A stretch of DNA of 64,000 nucleotides from Ruminococcoides sp052118065 (GCA_052118065.1 JBQKHY010000005.1:52300-116299), one strand, 5' to 3'; shown: positions 50,020-59,637, counted from the stretch's first letter. Notes: generated by a model from the letters alone, not told the origin. Numbers and translations: made by a program.

Positions 50020-50250
50020 AGCCTCCCTTGTGTAAAGGGAGGGGGACCACGAAGTGGTGGAAGGATTGTTTAGTAGGTAGTAACAGATAGTAGAAATTTA
50101 GTTAGGAGAGTAAAAACTATAATTTATATCTATCGAATAAAACTGATATATTAAAAAGTTTGTACCATAACAATCCCTCAGTCGCTCTTTAAGAATAAAT
50201 TGTCATTCTTCCAATTTACGAGCGACAGCTCCCTTTACACAAGGGAGCCT
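50020..50250. mobile_element. MITE-like element, ~231 bp, with terminal inverted repeats
   Basis: The left end AGCCTCCCTTGTGTAAAGGG and right end CCCTTTACACAAGGGAGCCT are near-perfect inverted copies (22 bp, one mismatch). Each end itself folds (CTCCCTT / AAGGGAG). Inner blocks ACCACGAAGTGGT and GTCGCTC...GAGCGAC form further hairpins, and AAGGATTGTT is mirrored by AACAATCC. No ORF is inside. Such CCTCCC/ACACAAGGGAG repeats recur in many gut Clostridia genomes (memory). No clear target-site duplication. Confidence 0.75.
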
Positions 50251-50485
50251 TATTTGCTATAATTTAACACTTTGAGTTTATCCCCACAAACCCAAATTTA
50301 TCAATCTTACCTTTACACACAGACAAAATTAAAAAAATAAAAAAACTTATTTTCTCACCAACCCAACTAAAAGGCGAAATATACATTATAATCAAGGAAA
50401 AATTGTGATAATAAAAGTTTATTTTAAACTTGATGTAGAAATAAATTTTAATTACAGGTGTTTCACTATACATATTCTATAAATT

Positions 50486-50536
50486 ATTGAAAAGGATAAT
50501 ATTTTCATTTGTATTGAAAAGGATAATATTTTCATT
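50486..50536 (+). repeat. Two 24-bp tandem repeats, 27-bp period
   Basis: ATTGAAAAGGATAATATTTT plus CATT at 50486-50509 and 50513-50536. The second copy ends inside the -35 box of the next promoter. Confidence 0.88.
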
Positions 50537-50563
50537 GATATTGACCCTATATAATGTTATAAT
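50535..50563 (+). promoter_or_regulatory. Promoter of the phospholipid operon
   Basis: TTGATA (50535-50540), 17-bp spacer, perfect TATAAT (50558-50563), 46 bp before the 50610 start. Confidence 0.75.
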
Positions 50564-50609
50564 ATATGGTGATGATATTGTGACTTATTATTTTTTAAGG
50601 ATATTTATT

Positions 50610-51692
50610 ATGGAACAAAACAAAAAAATTGAAAAAGAAGATCAGGGTGCTTTTAGCATAAAAAAGCAAATAATTTACATTGTTGTTTTTGTGGCACTGA
50701 TTGCACTGACTTTTTATGCTATTGTTAGCCAAAATGAAAATTTAACATTAGAAGGTTTCTTGAATTACACTTTCAGCCTAAAGATGGGTTGGTTGATTGC
50801 AGCAGTAATGTGTGTGTTTCTGTTTATTCTGCTTGAAGGTTTAAGCATTAGATACATAGCAGCAAAGTTGGGATATAAACGAGGGTATTACCAAAGTTTC
50901 ATTTACTCGGCAGCCGATATTTACTTCTCAGCAATTACACCATCAGCTTCCGGTGGACAACCTGCCTCAGCTTTCTTTATGGTAAAGGACAAAATTCCAA
51001 TGTCAGTTACCACTATCACATTGATACTTAATGTTATGCAATATACTGCCTCATTGTCGGTAATTGCAGCAGCTTGTTTTATTTTGAGGCCTGAATACTT
51101 CTTTATCTTTGATTCTTGGTCAAAGTTACTGATTATTTTGGGTATTGTATTTCAGTTATTATTGACAGTATTCTTTGCATTACTTATTTTCTTCCCAAAT
51201 ATTATCAAAAAGAGTTGTGAAGGTGTTATTAATTTACTTTTTAGAATTCACCTTTTGAGAAAGAGAAGAAGAAAGTTAAACAAATTATACCAGATGATGG
51301 ACGAATATCAGGAATGTGCAAAGATTATTAAGGAAAGTCCTGCAATGATTGGTGTTGCATTTTTGCTAAACCTACTTCAGAGAGTTTCTGTTGTAGCAGT
51401 TACATATTGTGTATATATGGGTAGTGGACAAACCGGTCACTCATTTATTGATATTATGACAGTTCAAGGATATGTACTTATCGGTAGTAACAGTTTACCT
51501 GTTCCCGGTGCTGTGGGTATTGCCGACTACTTATTCTTTGATGGATTCAGAAACATTTTTGCAGACCCTGCAAATGGGGAAATTCTAAGCAGAGGACTTT
51601 CATTCTATGTTTGCATTATAGTCTGTGGTGGACTTACTCTTGCTCATCACGCAAGATTTATTATTAAGAGTAAAAGGAAAAAGGGTGCTTAA
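50610..51692 (+). CDS. YbhN/LPG-synthase transmembrane-domain (UPF0104) family protein
   Basis: 360 residues from ATG 50610, with TAAGGA upstream; the long open frame before it covers the promoter and repeats. About eight hydrophobic helices. Family blocks: YSAADIYFSAITPSASGGQP, then FFMVKDKIPMSVTTITLILN, and YVLIGSNSLPVPGAVGIADY. This is the flippase/transport part of MprF-like proteins without the synthase domain. It heads an operon with pssA (1-bp gap) and psd, so a role in moving phospholipids or lipid precursors across the membrane is likely. Confidence 0.88.
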   Translation: MEQNKKIEKEDQGAFSIKKQIIYIVVFVALIALTFYAIVSQNENLTLEGFLNYTFSLKMGWLIAAVMCVFLFILLEGLSIRYIAAKLGYKRGYYQSFIYSAADIYFSAITPSASGGQPASAFFMVKDKIPMSVTTITLILNVMQYTASLSVIAAACFILRPEYFFIFDSWSKLLIILGIVFQLLLTVFFALLIFFPNIIKKSCEGVINLLFRIHLLRKRRRKLNKLYQMMDEYQECAKIIKESPAMIGVAFLLNLLQRVSVVAVTYCVYMGSGQTGHSFIDIMTVQGYVLIGSNSLPVPGAVGIADYLFFDGFRNIFADPANGEILSRGLSFYVCIIVCGGLTLAHHARFIIKSKRKKGA

Positions 51693-51693
51693 T

Positions 51694-52404
51694 ATGCTAG
51701 GTTTTTATAATTACACTGTTATTCTTACATACCTTTCATTATGTTCAGCAGTAACAGGTATCTTTGTAGGTGTATCAGGAACAGGTCATCCGTTTATCGC
51801 TACAACTTGCCTTATGGTTTGTGGTTTTCTTGATGCATTTGACGGTATTGTTGCTCGTTCAAAGAAGGACAGAACAGAACAAGAAAAGAAGTTTGGTATT
51901 CAGATTGACTCATTAGTTGACCTTGTAGCCTTTGGTGTGTTGCCTTGTGCTATCGGTTATTCTTGTTACACAAGTCACTACTTATATTCATTTAAGCTAA
52001 GTGATAAGTGGCACTTTATGAAACCACTTGCTAACTGCAAAGTAACTATTTTCTTTATTGTATTTGCATTATTTGTTTTAGCTGCACTTATCAGACTGGC
52101 ATATTTTAATGTTATGGAAGAAGAAAGACAGAACAAAACTGATGAAAAGCGTAAGTATTATCTTGGCTTACCTGTTACATCATCTTGCTTAATCTTCCCA
52201 ACAATTATGCTTATTCAGTACATCATTGGCAAAGGATTTGACATTTCGCCATTTTATGTAGTTGCAATGCTAATTGTAGCATTCCTATATGTTAGCAAAA
52301 TCAAAATCAAAAAACCGGGACTAAAGGTTATTATGATTATGGTTGCTATCGGTGCAGTTGAATTTGGACTTTTACTATTCTTTAGGTTTATGTATGGACA
52401 CTAA
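51694..52404 (+). CDS. pssA: CDP-diacylglycerol-serine O-phosphatidyltransferase
   Basis: 236 residues from ATG 51694. The CDP-alcohol phosphotransferase motif DG-x2-AR...G-x3-D-x3-D reads DGIVARSKKDRTEQEKKFG, then IQIDSLVD, with four extra residues between AR and G. About seven hydrophobic helices. It makes phosphatidylserine from CDP-diacylglycerol and serine. The adjacency of psd, which decarboxylates its product, supports the serine-specific call. It starts 1 bp after the YbhN-like stop and overlaps psd by 11 bp. Confidence 0.93.
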   Translation: MLGFYNYTVILTYLSLCSAVTGIFVGVSGTGHPFIATTCLMVCGFLDAFDGIVARSKKDRTEQEKKFGIQIDSLVDLVAFGVLPCAIGYSCYTSHYLYSFKLSDKWHFMKPLANCKVTIFFIVFALFVLAALIRLAYFNVMEEERQNKTDEKRKYYLGLPVTSSCLIFPTIMLIQYIIGKGFDISPFYVVAMLIVAFLYVSKIKIKKPGLKVIMIMVAIGAVEFGLLLFFRFMYGH

Positions 52405-53248
52405 TAAAACAATTGATTTAAACAATTTAAAACAAGACAAGTCGTTAACATTCCTTTACAAAAACATTTTCGGCAGAATAATCTTAAAGGTGATTACTCT
52501 ACCTTTTGTTTCAGCAATTGTTGGAAAGTATATGAGTAGTTCCTTGTCAAAGGGTAGAATTGAGAAATTCATAACCCAAAACAATATTAATATGGATGAA
52601 TATGAAAAGGCTGACTACAAATCCTTTAATGACTTTTTCACAAGAAAAATTAAGGCAGAGAAAAGACCTTTTCCAACTGACAAAAGCTTATTTTTCTCAC
52701 CATGTGACGGTAAGTTAAGTGCATATAAAATTAAAGATAACACTGTATTGCCGGTTAAGGGTAGCTATTATACAATTAATCATCTGCTATGTAATAGCAG
52801 ACTTGCAAAAAAATACAGGGAAGGCTACTGCCTAGTGTTTAGACTTGCAGTTGATGACTACCACAGATATGCATTTGTTGATGATGGCATACAAGAAAAG
52901 TCTGTTAAAATCAAAGGAATACTACACACAGTTCAGCCTATTGCACTAAATAAGTACTCTGTATTTGTGCAAAATAGCAGAGAATATGCAATGATGCACA
53001 CAGAAAACTTCGGTGATATAGTTCAGGTTGAAGTAGGTGCATTGATGGTTGGTAAAATCAAGAACCACATTTCTTCCGGTAAAATTGAAAGATGTAAAGA
53101 AAAGGGTATGTTCCTTTTTGGTGGTTCAACAATCATTTTGTTATGCGACAAAGATGCAGTTGAGATTGATGAAACTTTCTTTACAAACACAGATAACAAC
53201 AAAGAAACCATTGTAAAAATGGGACAGGTGCTAGGTAAGAAAATATGA
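52394..53248 (+). CDS. psd: Phosphatidylserine decarboxylase proenzyme
   Basis: 284 residues from ATG 52394, which overlaps the pssA end. Motifs: DFFTRKIKAEKRPF, FFSPCDGKLSAY, VDDYHRYAFVDDG, and the self-cleavage site FGGSTIILL (GGST in place of LGST), where the Ser becomes the pyruvoyl group. It converts phosphatidylserine to phosphatidylethanolamine. Length fits the Bacillus/Clostridium type. It overlaps the next small gene by 4 bp. Confidence 0.94.
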   Translation: MDTNKTIDLNNLKQDKSLTFLYKNIFGRIILKVITLPFVSAIVGKYMSSSLSKGRIEKFITQNNINMDEYEKADYKSFNDFFTRKIKAEKRPFPTDKSLFFSPCDGKLSAYKIKDNTVLPVKGSYYTINHLLCNSRLAKKYREGYCLVFRLAVDDYHRYAFVDDGIQEKSVKIKGILHTVQPIALNKYSVFVQNSREYAMMHTENFGDIVQVEVGALMVGKIKNHISSGKIERCKEKGMFLFGGSTIILLCDKDAVEIDETFFTNTDNNKETIVKMGQVLGKKI

Positions 53249-53553
53249 GCAGTTTTCCTTATTTAGTGGCTTTTATAGTATGGATTTTACTTGCTATTTT
53301 CTACATTCATATAAAACGCCAAAGCAAAATTATTAAGAAAAGTCAAGAAAATAACGCAACATATATAACACCAAAGGTGTATTTGAAACTTCATTCCGAC
53401 AATGTTATTTCTTCTCTTTACAAGAAAGACAAGTTAATTGCTGATGATGTGCTGGAAGTTTATGAAAATTTTTTTACTACCCATTTTGTCACTATTTTCG
53501 GTATGATAACCTATAACCACATTACAGGAAAATTCAAAAAAGAAGAAAAATGA
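53245..53553 (+). CDS. Small membrane protein at the end of the pssA-psd operon
   Basis: 102 residues. One N-terminal transmembrane helix (~5-23) followed by a basic, soluble C-terminal part (KLHSDNVISSLYKKDKLIAD, YENFFTTHFVTIFGMITYNH). No domain recognised. It overlaps psd by ATGA, so it is translated together with it, and a terminator follows at once. It may be an accessory of phosphatidylethanolamine synthesis; that rests on context only. Confidence 0.7.
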   Translation: MSSFPYLVAFIVWILLAIFYIHIKRQSKIIKKSQENNATYITPKVYLKLHSDNVISSLYKKDKLIADDVLEVYENFFTTHFVTIFGMITYNHITGKFKKEEK

Positions 53554-53557
53554 ATTG

Positions 53558-53585
53558 AAAGGTTGCTATATAGCAACCTTTTTTG
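53558..53585 (+). terminator. Terminator of the phospholipid operon
   Basis: AAAGGTTGCTA / TAGCAACCTTT and TTTTG. Confidence 0.93.
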
Positions 53586-53612
53586 TTAGGAAAAATATAA
53601 TTTTTATATAGC

Positions 53613-53645
53613 AAAAACCCACTATGGAAATCCATAGTGGGTTAA
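53613..53645 (-). terminator. Terminator of the PFOR gene
   Basis: AACCCACTATGGA / TCCATAGTGGGTT with an A tract on the left (U tract in the minus direction). Confidence 0.9.
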
Positions 53646-53680
53646 TTTTTACTTATTAGAAGTTATGTTACTATCTCCTA

Positions 53681-56600
53681 TTACTTATCTTCCTTTGGTT
53701 CAGCAAGATATTCTAGGTGTTCAAACTTCTTAGCTGCAATTTCTTCAGCTTCTGTAAATAGCTTTTCAGCCTTTTCTGGGTTACTTCTCTGTAGAGCGTT
53801 GTAACGAACTTCGCCCATGATAAAGTCCTTATAAGGAATTGTAGGAGCCTTACAGTCAAGCATAAATGGATTCTTGCCTTCCTGAGCTAGTCTTGGGTCA
53901 TATCTAAAGATATTCCAATAACCTGCGTCAACAGCCTTCTTTTCTTCTAGCTGAGCAATACCCATACCACCCTTAATACCATGGTTGATACATGGAGCAT
54001 AACAGATGATTAGTGATGGACCGTTGTAAGATTCAGCTTCCTTAAATGCCTTTAGACACTGAGCATAGTTAGCACCCATAGCTACCTGAGCAGTATAAAC
54101 ATAACCGTAGCTCATTGCAATAGCAGCAAGGTCTTTCTTCTTAGTTGTCTTACCACCGGCAGCAAACTGAGCAATAGCACCGATTGGAGATGCCTTAGAT
54201 GCCTGACCACCTGTGTTAGAGTAAACTTCTGTATCAAATACAACAATGTTTACATTCTTTCCTGATGCGATAACATGGTCAAGACCACCGAAACCGATGT
54301 CGTAAGCCCAACCGTCACCACCGAAGATCCACATAGATTTCTTTGATAGAGAATCTTTTTCTGCAAGAGTCTTGTCGATAGTTTCCTTTAGTTCACCCTC
54401 AGCAGAAGTAGCTTCAAGAGCAGCGATAAGAGCATCTGTAGCAACTCTTGACTTACCTGAGTCAGTAAGTGTAGCCTTGTATTCGCTGATAGCTTCCTTT
54501 AGAGCTTCATCAGCAGTTAATTCATTAATCTTGTCAACATAGCCAACTAGTCTATCCTTGATAGCCTTCTGACCTAATGTCATACCAAAACCAAATTCTG
54601 CGTTATCTTCAAATAGAGAGTTGTGCCATGCTGGACCAAATCCCTTCTTGTTAACTGTATATGGAGTTGCAGGAGCAGAACCACCCCAGATTGAAGAACA
54701 ACCTGTTGCATTAGCGATGAACATTCTGTCACCAAATAGCTGAGTAGCTAGCTTAGCATAAGGAGTTTCACCACAACCTGCACAAGCACCTGAGAATTCA
54801 AGTAGTGGCTGTTTGAACTGAGCACTCTTAACTGTCTTATCAGTAGCAATTTCAGGCTTATCAGAAGTCTTGATAGCATAATCAAATACTTCCTGCATAG
54901 GTCTCTGTGAGTCAATAGACTTCATTACAAGAGCCTTGTTGTCAGGTTTCTTGTTACCTAGACAAGACTGAACACAAGCACCACAACCTGTACAGTCAAG
55001 TGTTGAAATAGCCATAACGAACTTCATACCGTTAGCTGGCTTCATATCAGCAGACTTTGTCTGCTTTGGAGCATTTGCTAATTCTTCTTCTGTCATAGCG
55101 ATTGGACGGATAACTGCATGAGGACAAACCATTGAACAGATATTACACTGTACACAAGCTGTTGGGTTCCATTCAGGAACATCAACTGCAATGCCTCTCT
55201 TTTCATATGCAGCAGAACCCTGAGGAGCTTCACCGTCTACATAATCCATAAATGATGAAACAGGTAGCTTGTTACCCTTGTAAGCATTTACAGGGTTTAG
55301 GATACCGTTTACATACTTAACAACTTCTTCTCTGCCTTCTGTTACTGTGTGTTCAACAGAATCGTCAACACAATTTGACCATTCAGCAGGTACTTCAACC
55401 TTTACAAAGTTTTCCATACCCATATCAATAGCCTTATGGTTCATATCAACAATTGCCTGACCCTTCTTGCTATAAGACTTAGTAGCAGCATCCTTTAGAT
55501 ACTGTTTTGCATCTTCAGCAGGGATAATGTCAGCAATCTTGAAGAAAGCAGACTGTAGAATTGTGTTAATTCTTGTACCTAGACCGATTTCTTTACCTAG
55601 CTTAATACCGTCAATTGTGTAGAAGTTAATGTGCTTATCAGCAAGTTGCTTCTTCATCTTAGCAGGTAGTCTGTGGTCAAGTTCTTCACCGGACCATGGA
55701 CAGTTAAGTAGGAATGAACCGCCTTCTTTTAGGTCTTCAACAATTTCGTACTTGTCAACATATGATGGGTTGTGACAAGCAACAAAGTCAGCCTTTGAAA
55801 TATAGTAAGTAGATTTGATTGGCTTATGACCAAATCTTAAGTGAGATACTGTTAAGCCACCTGATTTCTTTGAGTCATATGCAAAGTAACCTTGAGCGTA
55901 CATATCAGTATGGTCACCGATAATCTTGATTGAGTTTTTATTAGCACCTACAGTACCGTCAGCACCAAGACCCCAGAACTTACAAGAAGTTGTACCTTCA
56001 GGAGTTGTGTCAGGGTTTTCAACGATAGGTAGTGATAGGTTTGTAACATCATCAACGATGCCGATTGTAAATCTCTTCTTAGGTGTAGCTGATTCAGCAT
56101 TTCTGTAAACAGCAACAATATCCCCAGGTGTTGTATCCTTAGAACCTAGACCGTAACGACCTGTATAAACAGAAACATTAGCAAATTCTGATGCATTAAT
56201 AGCAGCAAGAACATCTAGGTATAGAGGTTCACCGATTGAACCAGGTTCCTTAGTTCTGTCGAGAACAGAAAGAGTCTTAACTGTCTTTGGTAGTTCTGAT
56301 AGCATATAGTCAGCTACGAATGGTCTGTATAGATGAACCTTTAATAGGCCAACCTTTTCACCTGCTGCATTTAGGTAATCAACAACTTCTTCAGTTGCAT
56401 CACAAACAGAACCCATAGCAACAATAACATGTTCTGCATCTTCAGCACCATAGTAGTTAAATGGCTTATAGTCAGTACCAAGCTTAGTATTAACCTTGTT
56501 CATATATTCAACAACTACTTCAGGAATAGCGTCATAATATTTGTTACAAGCTTCTCTAGCCTGGAAGAAAATATCATCGTTCTGAGCAGTACCACGAATA

Positions 56601-57241
56601 TGTGGATGTTCAGGATTTAGAGAACGCTTTCTAAATGCTTCAACAGCATCCCAGTCTAGCATATCGCCTAGGTCTTCATAATCCCAATATTCAATCTTCT
56701 GAATTTCGTGAGATGTACGGAAACCATCAAAGAAATGTAGGAAAGGAACTCTGCCCTTAATAGCTGCTAGGTGAGCAACTGCTGCTAAATCCATAACTTC
56801 CTGTGGGTTGTTAGAACATAGCATTGCATAACCTGTCTGACGACAAGCATAAATATCGGAGTGGTCACCGAAGATTGATAGTGCGTGACTTGTTAATGCA
56901 CGAGCTGATACATGGATAACTGATGGTAAAAGTTCACCGGCAATCTTGTACATATTAGGAATCATAAGTAGTAGACCCTGTGATGCTGTATATGTTGTAG
57001 TTAAAGCACCGGCAGTAAGTGAACCGTGAACTGCGCCTGCAGCACCACCTTCACTCTGCATTTCTGTAACCTGAACTTCTCTGCCGAATAGATTCTTTCT
57101 GCCAACAGTAGCATACTTATCTGTTTCATCAGCCATTACAGAAGATGGTGTGATTGGATAGATAGCTGCAACATCAGTAAAAGCATAGGAAACATGAGCT
57201 GCTGCACTATTACCATCCATGGTTTTCATTTTTCTTGCCAT
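53681..57241 (-). CDS. nifJ: Pyruvate:ferredoxin (flavodoxin) oxidoreductase
   Basis: 1186 residues from ATG 57241, chosen by GGAGG nine bases upstream. One chain with all PFOR domains: N-terminal pyruvate-binding (YAFTDVAAIYPITPSSVMAD), the gamma/CoA domain, a two-cluster ferredoxin domain (VQCNICSMVCPHAVIRP; CTGCGACVQSCLGNKKP), and the C-terminal TPP domain (CAGCGETPYAKL; IFGGDGWAYDIGFGGLDHVI). It splits pyruvate with CoA into acetyl-CoA, CO2 and reduced ferredoxin, and marks an obligate anaerobe. Normal length. Single gene. Confidence 0.98.
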   Translation of the reverse strand: MARKMKTMDGNSAAAHVSYAFTDVAAIYPITPSSVMADETDKYATVGRKNLFGREVQVTEMQSEGGAAGAVHGSLTAGALTTTYTASQGLLLMIPNMYKIAGELLPSVIHVSARALTSHALSIFGDHSDIYACRQTGYAMLCSNNPQEVMDLAAVAHLAAIKGRVPFLHFFDGFRTSHEIQKIEYWDYEDLGDMLDWDAVEAFRKRSLNPEHPHIRGTAQNDDIFFQAREACNKYYDAIPEVVVEYMNKVNTKLGTDYKPFNYYGAEDAEHVIVAMGSVCDATEEVVDYLNAAGEKVGLLKVHLYRPFVADYMLSELPKTVKTLSVLDRTKEPGSIGEPLYLDVLAAINASEFANVSVYTGRYGLGSKDTTPGDIVAVYRNAESATPKKRFTIGIVDDVTNLSLPIVENPDTTPEGTTSCKFWGLGADGTVGANKNSIKIIGDHTDMYAQGYFAYDSKKSGGLTVSHLRFGHKPIKSTYYISKADFVACHNPSYVDKYEIVEDLKEGGSFLLNCPWSGEELDHRLPAKMKKQLADKHINFYTIDGIKLGKEIGLGTRINTILQSAFFKIADIIPAEDAKQYLKDAATKSYSKKGQAIVDMNHKAIDMGMENFVKVEVPAEWSNCVDDSVEHTVTEGREEVVKYVNGILNPVNAYKGNKLPVSSFMDYVDGEAPQGSAAYEKRGIAVDVPEWNPTACVQCNICSMVCPHAVIRPIAMTEEELANAPKQTKSADMKPANGMKFVMAISTLDCTGCGACVQSCLGNKKPDNKALVMKSIDSQRPMQEVFDYAIKTSDKPEIATDKTVKSAQFKQPLLEFSGACAGCGETPYAKLATQLFGDRMFIANATGCSSIWGGSAPATPYTVNKKGFGPAWHNSLFEDNAEFGFGMTLGQKAIKDRLVGYVDKINELTADEALKEAISEYKATLTDSGKSRVATDALIAALEATSAEGELKETIDKTLAEKDSLSKKSMWIFGGDGWAYDIGFGGLDHVIASGKNVNIVVFDTEVYSNTGGQASKASPIGAIAQFAAGGKTTKKKDLAAIAMSYGYVYTAQVAMGANYAQCLKAFKEAESYNGPSLIICYAPCINHGIKGGMGIAQLEEKKAVDAGYWNIFRYDPRLAQEGKNPFMLDCKAPTIPYKDFIMGEVRYNALQRSNPEKAEKLFTEAEEIAAKKFEHLEYLAEPKEDK

Positions 57242-57391
57242 TGGATTTTTCCTCCTTAATATATATTGCTTCTCCAAAACCCTAACGGAGTAGCAAAAAT
57301 CAACAAAATTATTAAAATTCTCGATACCTATTGTATCAAGATTATACTATCACTTTTTTTAGAAAAAGTAAAGTAAAATAATAGATTTAAT

Positions 57392-57420
57392 TTGACAAAT
57401 ATTAGATTTTTTTGTACACT
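57392..57420 (+). promoter_or_regulatory. Promoter of the CorC-like gene
   Basis: Consensus TTGACA (57392-57397), 17-bp spacer, TACACT (57415-57420). Confidence 0.7.
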
Positions 57421-57477
57421 CTTATAATAGGAAGAGTTATGTAAATCTAACTACTAATCGAAAGGATTGATTTATAA

Positions 57478-58338
57478 ATGCCAGAAGATTCGGGCAGTCC
57501 AAAAAGGTCTTTTTTAGGAAAAATTTTCAAAACAAAGTCTAAGGCTTTGGAAGAACAAAAGACAGAAGAGGAAATTCTCAGTCTTGTTGAAGAAGGTAGA
57601 GAAAAAGGCTACTTCAAGGACGAAACAGAAAATTTCATAAAAAATGTTTTTGACTTTGATGATACTACTGCATCAGAGATTATGACTCACCGTACAGAGA
57701 TTACTGCTGTAGAGGATAATTTATCTTTAAAGGAAATTGTGGATATAGCTATCGAAAGCGGTCATTCTCGTATTCCTGTTTATCACGAAGATATAGACAA
57801 CATTGTCGGTATTCTTTATGTTAAGGACTTACTGAAATATGTATGTGAGGAAGTTCCTGAGGATTTCAAAATCACCGACTTAACAAGGACAGTGCCTTGC
57901 GTACCTAGGAGTAAGAACCTAAGTAGGCTTTTTGCCGAAATGACTAAAAAGAAAATTCAACTTGCCATTGTTGTTGATGAGTATGGTGGTACAGAAGGTA
58001 TCATCTCTATTGAAGACTTAGTTGAGGATATTATGGGTAATATTCAGGACGAATACGACAACGAGGATGAAGAAAGTCACAAGCTAAGTGAAAATAAATT
58101 TACAGTTGACGGTACAATGACACTTGATGATGTTAGTGAACTTATTGATTATGAATTTCCGGACACAGATTGTGATACTATTGCCGGATTTATTCTTGAG
58201 CATACAGGAAAAATCCCAACAGAGGGTGAACATCCTGTTGTGTATGAAGGGGATTTAAAATTAACTGTTCTTCAAGTTGAGGAAAGAAGAATAGCTAAAA
58301 TTTTAATAGAAAAGAACATTAATGAAAATAAGGGGTAA
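57478..58338 (+). CDS. CorC/HlyC-type CBS-domain protein without a membrane domain
   Basis: 286 residues. Two CBS domains (~65-190; ASEIMTHRTEITAVEDNLSL, and RSKNLSRLFAEMTKKKIQLA with VVDEYGGTEGIISIEDLVED) and a C-terminal CorC_HlyC domain (~205-283; SENKFTVDGTMTLDDVSELI, DCDTIAGFILEHTGKIP). The DUF21 membrane domain of full CNNM/CorC proteins is absent, so it is the soluble, E. coli CorC-like form, thought to help Mg2+/Co2+ efflux. It could act in the same Mg2+ balance as mgtE. It is 6 bp before the acyltransferase gene. Confidence 0.88.
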   Translation: MPEDSGSPKRSFLGKIFKTKSKALEEQKTEEEILSLVEEGREKGYFKDETENFIKNVFDFDDTTASEIMTHRTEITAVEDNLSLKEIVDIAIESGHSRIPVYHEDIDNIVGILYVKDLLKYVCEEVPEDFKITDLTRTVPCVPRSKNLSRLFAEMTKKKIQLAIVVDEYGGTEGIISIEDLVEDIMGNIQDEYDNEDEESHKLSENKFTVDGTMTLDDVSELIDYEFPDTDCDTIAGFILEHTGKIPTEGEHPVVYEGDLKLTVLQVEERRIAKILIEKNINENKG

Positions 58339-58344
58339 CATTGA

Positions 58345-59508
58345 ATGAAAACATTTTCAAAAAATGATACATTAGTTATCAGAGGTATTGCCATCACTAT
58401 GCTAATGTTTCATCACAATTTTAGGGTAGAGTCTGTTTTTAAAGGAATGTCCTTCAGTTTCTTTCCGTTTAGTCAAAGTTCAGTAGTTATTTTCTGTAAT
58501 TTTCTAAAGATTTGTGTTGGTATGTTTGCTTTTTTAAGTGCATATGGACTTACACTTTCTCTGAGAAAATATGACAACAATTCACTGCTAAACTCCAGAC
58601 AGTATTCACATTTTATCAGCAATAAGTTATTAAACCTAATGTGGGGCTTTTGGTTCATTTTTGTTTTGTCAGAAATTTTATGTGCAATAATTGCACCAAG
58701 CTTCACAATGGATTATTTCGCTAACGGTGGAGTCAGAGGTATATTAAATATATTTATTGACTTCTTAGGACTTGCAAAGCTTGTTGGTACTACCAGCCTA
58801 AACGGTACTTGGTGGTATATGTCACTGGCAATTCTGATTATTCTTTTTGTTCCGTTTATGGTTAAGCTTTGCAAGAAGTTCAATGCTTTTGCATCAATTG
58901 CTTTTCTAGTGATTATTCCAAGACTTATTTATGTAACAGTACCTTTACATTTAGGTCAAACATCAAATCTATTTAGATTTATGTTACCTACATTACTGGG
59001 TGTTTTAGCTGCACAGAACAACTGGCTTGCAAGACTAAAGTCATTTACAATTACTAACAATAAGGTACTAAGCAAAATAATCAAGTTTGTTGTTTTAACA
59101 GCCGGTTTAGTTGTTCTATATATTATTAGAATTAAAACTGACGGTAAGTATGCAAACTATATTTTTGAAATTCGTGATGGTCTGATTCCTGCATATGTGG
59201 TTTATTATTGCTATGAATTTATCACAGATATTCCACTGATTAAAAATATCTTTGCTCTTATCGGTAAACATTCACTAAACATTTTCTTGTTCCATACATT
59301 CATCAGACATCATTGGTTCCATGAATATACATATTCATTTAAACACTTTGTACTTATTGCATTGGTACTATTGGCAGAGTCACTTGTAATTTCTATTGTA
59401 CTTGAATTTATCAAGAAAATCACACATTACAACAATCTTTGCAGTGTAATAAGAAACAAGATGAACAAGAGATTTTTCAGTGATGTACAGATGAATACAA
59501 GCAAATAA
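58345..59508 (+). CDS. Acyltransferase-3 family membrane protein
   Basis: 387 residues with about ten hydrophobic helices. The N-terminal RGIAITMLMFHHNFRVESVF block, with its conserved His, and the C-terminal IGKHSLNIFLFHTFIRHHWF match acyltransferase family 3 (OafA/NodX-like), which moves acetyl or other acyl groups onto cell-surface sugars. GGGG/TAAC spacing is tight after the CorC-like gene, implying one transcript, though no functional link is obvious. Substrate unknown. Confidence 0.87.
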   Translation: MKTFSKNDTLVIRGIAITMLMFHHNFRVESVFKGMSFSFFPFSQSSVVIFCNFLKICVGMFAFLSAYGLTLSLRKYDNNSLLNSRQYSHFISNKLLNLMWGFWFIFVLSEILCAIIAPSFTMDYFANGGVRGILNIFIDFLGLAKLVGTTSLNGTWWYMSLAILIILFVPFMVKLCKKFNAFASIAFLVIIPRLIYVTVPLHLGQTSNLFRFMLPTLLGVLAAQNNWLARLKSFTITNNKVLSKIIKFVVLTAGLVVLYIIRIKTDGKYANYIFEIRDGLIPAYVVYYCYEFITDIPLIKNIFALIGKHSLNIFLFHTFIRHHWFHEYTYSFKHFVLIALVLLAESLVISIVLEFIKKITHYNNLCSVIRNKMNKRFFSDVQMNTSK

Positions 59509-59519
59509 ATTTATATTCT

Positions 59520-59550
59520 AAGCACTCCTTATGGAGTGCTTTTCTTTTGT
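59520..59550 (+). terminator. Terminator of the CorC-like/acyltransferase operon
   Basis: AAGCACTCC / GGAGTGCTT, loop TTAT, then TTCTTTTG. Confidence 0.9.
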
Positions 59551-59637
59551 AATATTTTCCTCTACTTTAACATAACTATAACTTATATTTAATATTGAAC
59601 ATTTATAATAATGGAAAAGTGTTTCAGGAGATAAATT

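Noticed and set aside
50487..50609. 41-residue N-terminal extension of the YbhN-like protein
   Set aside because: Covers the tandem repeats and the promoter; the repeated KRIIFS is translated repeat DNA. ATG 50610 fits the family start.
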